Shown here in pieces: positions 7,268 to 10,919 of a stretch of 10,919 nt of DNA. The notes below the pieces were generated by a model. The model did no database searches, was not told the DNA's origin, and saw nothing but the letters and a program-made list of their open reading frames with translations. This DNA comes from CAYFMP01 sp964344215 (GTDB taxonomy: Bacteria; Pseudomonadota; Alphaproteobacteria; Rhodospirillales; Casp-alpha2). The stretch is taken from contig CAYFMP010000104.1 of NCBI GenBank assembly GCA_964344215.1, positions 1-10,919 of the forward strand, given 5' to 3'. The position numbers and the translations under genes are program-made. Each line of letters begins with the position of its first letter. Position 1 is the first letter of the stretch.

Positions 7268-8658
7268 CAGTGGACGTTGCGGTCGTCGGCGGCGGCATCT
7301 CCGGGCTGGCGACGGCCTACCGCATGAAGCGCGCCGGCTTCAGTGTTGCCGTCCTGGAACGGCAGGCCCGGGCCGGCGGCAACGCCCATAGCGAACGTCT
7401 CGGCGGCTTCCTCATGGAACACGGACCGAGCACCGTCAACGCGGCGTCGCCGGCCGCCGCCGCCGTCTCGCGCGAACTCGGGCTCGACGAAGTGCGCTGC
7501 GACCTCGGCGACGGCGTCAAGCGGCGCTACTTGGCCACCGACGACGCGCTGACGGCGATCTCGGTCGGTCCCTTCGGCTTCCTGACGTCCGCGTACCTGT
7601 CTCCGTCGGCGCGGTTGCGGATGATGATGGAGTTCATGCTGCCGCACCGCTTGGACGGCGAGGAGGAAACGGTCAGGGAGTTCTGTGTACGGCGTTTCGG
7701 CCGGGAGTTCGCCGATCGCGTCATCGATCCCATGGTGGCCGGAATCTATGCCGGCCGGGCCTCGGATCTTTCGGTCGAGGCGGTTTTTCCGAAACTCGTC
7801 GATCTCGAACGCCAGTTCGGCTCCGTCTCCTTGGGCATGTACCAGCGCTACCGGCAGGGTGCGAAGATGCCGGGCAGCCGCCTGTTCTCGTGGCGTGACG
7901 GCATCGGCACGCTGCCCCGCGCCCTGGCCGAGCGGCTCGGCGACGGCATCCGCACTGGCGTTACGGTGCGTCGCATACGCCCCAGCCTGGGAGGGTTTCG
8001 GATCGAAGCCGGAGCGGAAGGCGCCCTCCATGCCCGATCCGTCGTCATCGCCACCCAACCCCATGTCGCCGCCCAACTGCTCGACGGACTCGACGATCCG
8101 GCCGCGACCGCGGCCGGCGACATCGTCGCGCCGCCGGTCGCGGTCGTGTTTCTCGGCTTCGAACGCGGCGCCGTCGAACACCCGCTCGATGGCCTCGGTT
8201 TCCTGACTTCGCAGGACCAGGGTCGCCATCTGAACGGCGCTCAGTTCTGCTCGACCATGTTCCCCGGCCGGGCGCCGGAAGACTGCGTTGCCATCGCCGC
8301 ATATGTCGGCGGCGTCCGCGCTCCCGATCTGGCAAGGCTTCCCGGAGACGATCTCATCGAGTTGGCCCGAACCGAACTCTCCGAGTTGATCGGAAGCCGC
8401 GGCGACCCCGTGGTCGCCCGGGTCCGGCATTGGCCGGTCGGATTGCCACAGTACGAGATCGGCCATCGGGACCGCGAGGCGAAACTGAAGAAGGCCAGCC
8501 GCAATCAGCCGGGCCTCTTCGTCACCGGCAACTACCTGGACGGACCGTCGGTGGCGACCTGCTTGGACTTGGCCGAGAAATCCGCTCAGGCGGTGCGGGA
8601 ACACCTGCGGCGTGGCGGCGAGTGGGTCGGTGATAGCCATCAACACGCCGCTCGGTGA
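7264..8658 (+). CDS. hemY: HemY-type protoporphyrinogen/coproporphyrinogen oxidase
   Basis: This 464-aa FAD enzyme is of normal family length. The N-terminus holds the dinucleotide-binding motif GGGISG (9-14), the acidic residue ending strand 2 (Glu32) and the following Arg/Gly-Gly (ARAGG). The family segment VAGIYAGRASDLSVEAVFPKL (about 158-178) is a hallmark of this oxidase, as is the C-terminal FAD-contacting GLFVTGNYLDGPSVATC (from about 417). The family removes six electrons from a porphyrinogen, usually with oxygen as acceptor, giving protoporphyrin IX, or coproporphyrin III in the coproporphyrin-dependent pathway. The start overlaps the radical SAM stop as ATGA (7264-7267). Pairing with a NirJ/Ahb-like enzyme supports a dedicated heme-making or heme-modifying role for this block. 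The family is secure; the porphyrinogen used is not decided by the sequence. Confidence 0.88.
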   Translation: MTVDVAVVGGGISGLATAYRMKRAGFSVAVLERQARAGGNAHSERLGGFLMEHGPSTVNAASPAAAAVSRELGLDEVRCDLGDGVKRRYLATDDALTAISVGPFGFLTSAYLSPSARLRMMMEFMLPHRLDGEEETVREFCVRRFGREFADRVIDPMVAGIYAGRASDLSVEAVFPKLVDLERQFGSVSLGMYQRYRQGAKMPGSRLFSWRDGIGTLPRALAERLGDGIRTGVTVRRIRPSLGGFRIEAGAEGALHARSVVIATQPHVAAQLLDGLDDPAATAAGDIVAPPVAVVFLGFERGAVEHPLDGLGFLTSQDQGRHLNGAQFCSTMFPGRAPEDCVAIAAYVGGVRAPDLARLPGDDLIELARTELSELIGSRGDPVVARVRHWPVGLPQYEIGHRDREAKLKKASRNQPGLFVTGNYLDGPSVATCLDLAEKSAQAVREHLRRGGEWVGDSHQHAAR

Positions 8659-8669
8659 GGGACCTGTCG

Positions 8670-9002
8670 ATGCCGATATGGCTGATGTCGGCGATGAAGT
8701 GGGGTGGACTCGGCATCAGTGTTCTCGCCTTTGTCACGCTGCTCTACATACGGCTCTTGCTGGCGCTGACCCATCTGGAAACCGCTTTCAATAGTGGGAA
8801 TCCCGTTCTGGGAACACCACAACTCGCGACCAGTCGAGTTCAAGCGACAGGGGCTCCATTCCCCGCCGGAACACAGAAAGAAGAAGTTGAGCGTCGCCGG
8901 CGGCAATCAATTTCCGGTGCACGGATGAAAGAGTCTTACAATAACCTGACATATATTGTACCTTCTAAGAACGACACTGCTTCGAGTGTTATTTCGCGTT
9001 AG
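8670..9002 (+). CDS. Small hypothetical membrane protein
   Basis: This 110-aa ORF starts at an ATG preceded by GAGGG (8657-8661, spacing eight); an in-frame GTG at 8655 is an alternative. One clear hydrophobic helix spans about residues 10-33. The rest is polar, with an Arg/Lys/Glu-rich stretch (about 70-78) and no recognised domain. From about 8790 on, base composition drops towards AT and codon use loses the strong G/C third-position bias of the neighbours. The second half may thus be fast-evolving, extended by loss of an earlier stop, or not translated. The ribosome site and helix argue that at least the N-terminal part is a real gene in the same transcript as hemY. Confidence 0.5.
   Translation: MPIWLMSAMKWGGLGISVLAFVTLLYIRLLLALTHLETAFNSGNPVLGTPQLATSRVQATGAPFPAGTQKEEVERRRRQSISGARMKESYNNLTYIVPSKNDTASSVISR
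8937..8960. repeat. Inverted repeat upstream of the Crp-type regulator
   Basis: Perfect 7-base arms TACAATA (8937-8943) and TATTGTA (8954-8960) are separated by 10 bases in an AT-rich patch, about 50 bases before the regulator start. The layout suits an operator, possibly for autoregulation, but it sits inside the tail of the small ORF and does not match the TGTGA-N6-TCACA consensus of Crp. Function is a guess. Confidence 0.35.
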
Positions 9003-9010
9003 GTGCCGTG

Positions 9011-9820
9011 ATGGTACAGGCGAGTGACAATCCCGAAGGCGGTGGGGAGAGGGACCGCTCTGGCACGGATACGGGGGAACGCCAGAGGGAACGGATCCAA
9101 CGAGGTCCAGCGGCTGCGGAACGCCGACTTTCCGCAATCAATCTTCTTTCGTCCTTGTCTCCGGAAACGCTCAGAAAATGCGAAAGCAGCTGCGAGTGGC
9201 ATAACTATCGCCCCGGTGCGACGATTCTCGAGCGCGGCCAGAACGGCGACGAAGTGTTCTTCCTGCTCGACGGCGTCGCCCAGGTCCTCAGTTTTTCCGA
9301 TTCGGGACGCGCTGTCTCCTTCGCGCTCTTGCAGAAGGGTGATTACTTCGGCGAACTTGCCGCCATCGACCAAAAACCCCGCTCGGCGACGGTCATCGCC
9401 AAGACCGACTGCCTCACGGCGCGCTTGCCGGCAGACGCGTTCATCGAACTGATAACCACCTATCCTCCGATCGTGCTGTCGGTCCTACGGAAGCTGGCCG
9501 GCGTGGTGCGGGCAAGCGACGACAGGATCCTCGACCTCAGCGTATTGGATGCCGAGCAGCGAATCTGCGTCGAGTTGCTACGCTTGGCGAAGCCCAATCC
9601 GGCTTCCGCTGGGGGACCCCACGAGATCTATCCGGTGCCGACCCAGAAATCCCTGTCGAGGGAGATCGGCGTGACCCGCGAAACGGTGGCGAGGATATTC
9701 AGCCGCCTGACCGGTGAAGGCATCATCCAACGCAAATCAAACGTTTTATACATCCTTGATACGAAGAAATTAGAGCAACTCGTTGTTATGGAGAAATCGG
9801 CGAAACTGAAGGATTTGTAG
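9011..9820 (+). CDS. Crp/Fnr-family transcription regulator, Crp-like
   Basis: This 269-aa regulator has a 40-residue Arg/Glu-rich N-terminal extension. A cyclic-nucleotide-binding beta-roll follows (about 41-155) with the phosphate-cassette motif FGELAAIDQKPRSA (113-126), in which Glu115, Arg124 and Ser125 match cAMP-contacting positions of Crp. The C-terminal winged helix-turn-helix (about 207-250) has recognition helix VTRETVARIF (221-230). Its Arg-Glu-x3-Arg pattern is that of Crp (TGTGA half sites), not the E-x2-SR pattern of FNR. Cysteines occur only at 57, 61, 134 and 186, so the FNR [4Fe-4S] cluster arrangement is absent. It starts at ATG 9011 with AGGTG at 9001-9005; GTG at 9008 is possible. 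Length exceeds typical Crp (about 210 aa) because of both tails. cAMP binding is plausible but unproven. Codon use turns AT-rich in the last 30 codons. Confidence 0.87.
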   Translation: MVQASDNPEGGGERDRSGTDTGERQRERIQRGPAAAERRLSAINLLSSLSPETLRKCESSCEWHNYRPGATILERGQNGDEVFFLLDGVAQVLSFSDSGRAVSFALLQKGDYFGELAAIDQKPRSATVIAKTDCLTARLPADAFIELITTYPPIVLSVLRKLAGVVRASDDRILDLSVLDAEQRICVELLRLAKPNPASAGGPHEIYPVPTQKSLSREIGVTRETVARIFSRLTGEGIIQRKSNVLYILDTKKLEQLVVMEKSAKLKDL

Positions 9821-9879
9821 CATCCGTCACTATGGGAAAATCCATAAAATTAGTAAGGTTTTCGTAAGACTCGTAAATG

Positions 9880-9915
9880 TTCCCGCAAAACTCCTTGGGG
9901 AAGGAAGGGCGGGAA
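9880..9915. repeat. Nested hairpin in the RTX upstream region
   Basis: Outer arms TTCCCGC (9880-9886) and GCGGGAA (9909-9915) pair perfectly. Inside them TCCTT (9892-9896) and AAGGA (9901-9905) pair around a GGGG loop. There is no T-run after it on either strand, so it is not an ordinary terminator. It could be RNA structure in a leader or a small RNA; this is seen only as base pairing. Confidence 0.45.
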
Positions 9916-9984
9916 TCGGAATGCTGATTGAGAGGCTGGTCAGTTAATGCGCGAGATCCAAATCGAAATGGATTCAGTCGGCGG

Positions 9985-10005
9985 AGCGGCGTGTGAAGCG
10001 CCGCT
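9985..10005. repeat. GC-rich 7-bp hairpin
   Basis: AGCGGCG (9985-9991) and CGCCGCT (9999-10005) are perfect reverse complements around the 7-base loop TGTGAAG. The stem is strong but is followed by GGGGACTAACACCG rather than a T-run. It may slow or end transcription, or belong to the leader structure of the RTX gene. Confidence 0.4.
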
Positions 10006-10112
10006 GGGGACTAACACCGTTTATTGCCGAAAAGACGACTGCCGGGCCTTCGGTTCAACAGCGTTCATTGCAAGCCTTATTTCGGGAGCACGAGGGGAAT
10101 CAACGCGTTCCT

Positions 10113-10127
10113 GGTCACGCCGTGACC
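10113..10127. promoter_or_regulatory. Perfect 15-base palindrome before the RTX gene
   Basis: GGTCACGCCGTGACC has 7-base perfect arms around one central base and ends 25 bases before the RTX start codon. A one-base centre makes it a poor RNA hairpin but a good binding site for a dimeric regulator. Each arm contains GTCAC/GTGAC, loosely like a Crp half site, but the spacing is too short for Crp. An operator role is inferred. Confidence 0.4.
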
Positions 10128-10152
10128 GTTCATCGAGGGATGGAGAGATACG

Positions 10153-10919
10153 ATGGCTGGCAAGCGATCGAAGAAAGGCGGCAAGGGTGTCAAGGTAAAG
10201 GGCACACAATTCGACGATGTTCTGATCGGCACTTCCGGCGACGATAGGCTTGACGGACGTGGTGGCGACGACGTTGTCGTCAGCGGTCCGGGCGACGACA
10301 AGCTAAAGGGCGGCGACGGCGACGACATTCTGATCGGCGGCGATGGCGACGACAAGCTGAACGGCGGCCGTGGCGACGATACGCTCGACGGCGGCTCGGG
10401 GTCCGATAAACTCAAGGGCAGCAGCGGCGACGACATCCTCAACGGCGGCGCCGGTTCCGACAAACTGAATGGCGGCAGGGGCAACGACACGCTCTCGGGC
10501 GGCGATGGCGATGACAAGCTGAACGGTGGCCATGGCGACGATGTCCTCGACGGCGGCGCCGGCAACGACAAGCTTCACGGCGGTCAGGGAGACGATATTC
10601 TGAGCGGCGGCGCCGGAGCCGACAGGCTCTACGGCGGCGGCGGGAACGATACCCTCGACGGTGGCGAAGGCGACGATTTTCTGGCCGGTGGGGCCGGTAG
10701 CGACCGCCTGTTCGGCGGCGCCGGCAACGACGTGCTGTACGGCGACGATGGCGGTTCGGGGGGCGGCTCGGGCGGTGGCTCCGGCGGCGGCTCCGGCGCG
10801 GGCACGTTCGACGACTACCTCGACGGCGGTGCCGGCGACGACCTTATGTTCGGCGGCCAGGGCAGCGACGAGATGCTCGGCGGCGCCGGCAACGACGTGC
10901 TGTACGGCGACGATGGCGG
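10153..10919 (+). CDS. RTX calcium-binding repeat protein, 3'-truncated by the window
   Basis: The frame is open to the window end (255 complete codons, no stop). GGAG at 10142-10145, seven bases before the ATG, decides the start. Residues 1-18 are basic (MAGKRSKKGGKGVKVKGT) with no signal peptide, which fits secretion by a type I ABC system through a C-terminal signal not seen here. Residues 25-195 are 19 uninterrupted nonapeptides of the form GGxGxDxLx, the calcium-binding beta-roll of RTX proteins. Residues 196-223 are a Gly/Ser linker (three GGGS-like units) ending in GTFDDYL, followed by three more nonapeptides (224-250) and the start of another YGDDG. RTX proteins fold outside the cell where calcium is high and act as surface layers, adhesins, toxins or enzymes. 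No catalytic domain is visible, so the role is open. It seems unrelated to the heme/oxidase genes. Confidence 0.92.
   Translation, partial: MAGKRSKKGGKGVKVKGTQFDDVLIGTSGDDRLDGRGGDDVVVSGPGDDKLKGGDGDDILIGGDGDDKLNGGRGDDTLDGGSGSDKLKGSSGDDILNGGAGSDKLNGGRGNDTLSGGDGDDKLNGGHGDDVLDGGAGNDKLHGGQGDDILSGGAGADRLYGGGGNDTLDGGEGDDFLAGGAGSDRLFGGAGNDVLYGDDGGSGGGSGGGSGGGSGAGTFDDYLDGGAGDDLMFGGQGSDEMLGGAGNDVLYGDDG
10225..10737 (+). repeat. 19 tandem RTX nonapeptide repeats (27-bp units)
   Basis: Nineteen in-register 27-base units encode GGxGxDxL-type nonapeptides without insertion. The residue before the aliphatic position alternates: Lys or Arg in units 1, 3, 5, 7, 9, 11, 13 and 15, and a non-basic residue (Ile, Thr, Val) in the even units up to 16. 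The true period is thus 54 bases (18 residues), one beta-roll turn. The alternation slips at unit 17. Confidence 0.92.
10712..10919 (+). repeat. Direct repeat of a 165-base RTX-linker module
   Basis: Positions 10712-10754 and 10877-10919 are identical over 43 bases at a distance of 165 bases (55 codons), and the match is still running when the window ends. The unit holds the YGDDG-Gly/Ser linker, GTFDDYL and three nonapeptides. Near-perfect DNA identity indicates recent tandem duplication, and more copies probably follow downstream. Confidence 0.75.

Larger units (their letters stand above)
9821..10152. other. Non-coding region between the regulator and the RTX gene
   Basis: No convincing gene is present in these 332 bases. 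The first 60 bases are AT-rich and contain TATGG-N6-CCATA (9831-9846) and three GTAAG/GTAAA words (9853, 9864, 9873), a likely promoter area. Three stronger inverted repeats follow and are listed separately. No classical Rho-independent terminator (GC stem plus T-run) was found after the regulator. The region probably holds the promoter and a long leader of the RTX gene. Confidence 0.6.

Noticed and set aside
6991..8646. Minus-strand frame of 551 aa opposite hemY
   Set aside because: It is the antisense shadow of a gene with complete FAD-enzyme motifs on the plus strand.
8973..8990. Short hairpin ACACT-GCTTCG-AGTGT as terminator before the regulator
   Set aside because: The five-pair stem is weak, and only TTATTT follows, so it does not qualify as a Rho-independent terminator.
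9831..9846. TATGG-N6-CCATA as operator or terminator after the regulator
   Set aside because: Five-base AT-rich arms are likely by chance in this AT-rich patch, and there is no T-run or known consensus.
9992..10004. TGTGA at 9992 as a Crp half site
   Set aside because: There is no TCACA partner at the required six-base spacing; the word is simply the loop of the GC-rich hairpin.
9947..10198. Possible small gene before the RTX protein (83 aa)
   Set aside because: It overlaps the RTX start in another frame, has no recognisable domain, unbiased codon use and only a distant purine-rich stretch as ribosome site.
10225..10919. CRISPR-like or satellite repeat array
   Set aside because: The 27-base periodicity is in frame and encodes RTX nonapeptides with diverged codons; there are no constant repeats with unique spacers.

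Overview
The window is GC-rich, and every gene I can support lies on the + strand. Codon use, a perfect FNR/Anr-type box, Crp/Fnr regulator architecture and an RTX protein all suggest a proteobacterium, most likely an alphaproteobacterium of the Rhodospirillales kind. That placement is inference, because there is no rRNA or other phylogenetic marker here.

Positions 1-4249 hold a compact redox operon. The first gene is cut by the window start and encodes the C-terminal part of a cytochrome bd-like (CydA-family) membrane protein. It is followed by a membrane-anchored diheme cytochrome c, a membrane-anchored monoheme cytochrome c, a three-part protein (diheme cytochrome c + ethylbenzene-dehydrogenase-type heme b domain + C-terminal membrane helix), and a 71-aa protein with two membrane helices. 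Spacing is a few bases or ATGA/TGATG overlap. Together they look like a c-cytochrome-linked terminal oxidase or electron-transfer complex, of the general kind known beside bd-like oxidases in Nitrospira-type organisms. No molybdopterin catalytic subunit is in the window.

Positions 4241-8658 hold a second, translationally coupled block. A perfect TTGAT-N4-ATCAA box overlaps the stop codon of the 71-aa gene and is well placed to drive it. The block encodes (i) a protein with two universal stress (USP) domains followed by three PCP_red-like domains, (ii) a NirJ/AhbC/AhbD-like radical SAM-SPASM enzyme that also ends in a PCP_red-like domain, and (iii) a HemY-type protoporphyrinogen/coproporphyrinogen oxidase. 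I infer an oxygen-responsive heme maturation or remodelling module that serves the cytochromes upstream. The repeated PCP_red domain, known from the dark-operative protochlorophyllide reductase subunit BchB/ChlB, is the most unusual thread and the best candidate for something undescribed.

Positions 8670-9820 hold a small single-helix protein with a poorly characterised tail and a Crp-type regulator. The regulator has a good cyclic-nucleotide-binding motif and no FNR iron-sulfur cysteine cluster. Positions 9821-10152 are non-coding, with an AT-rich first part and several perfect inverted repeats. From 10153 to the window end runs an open reading frame with no stop: an RTX calcium-binding protein of at least 255 residues. 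It has 19 uninterrupted nonapeptides, then a Gly/Ser linker and the start of what looks like a tandem 55-residue module.
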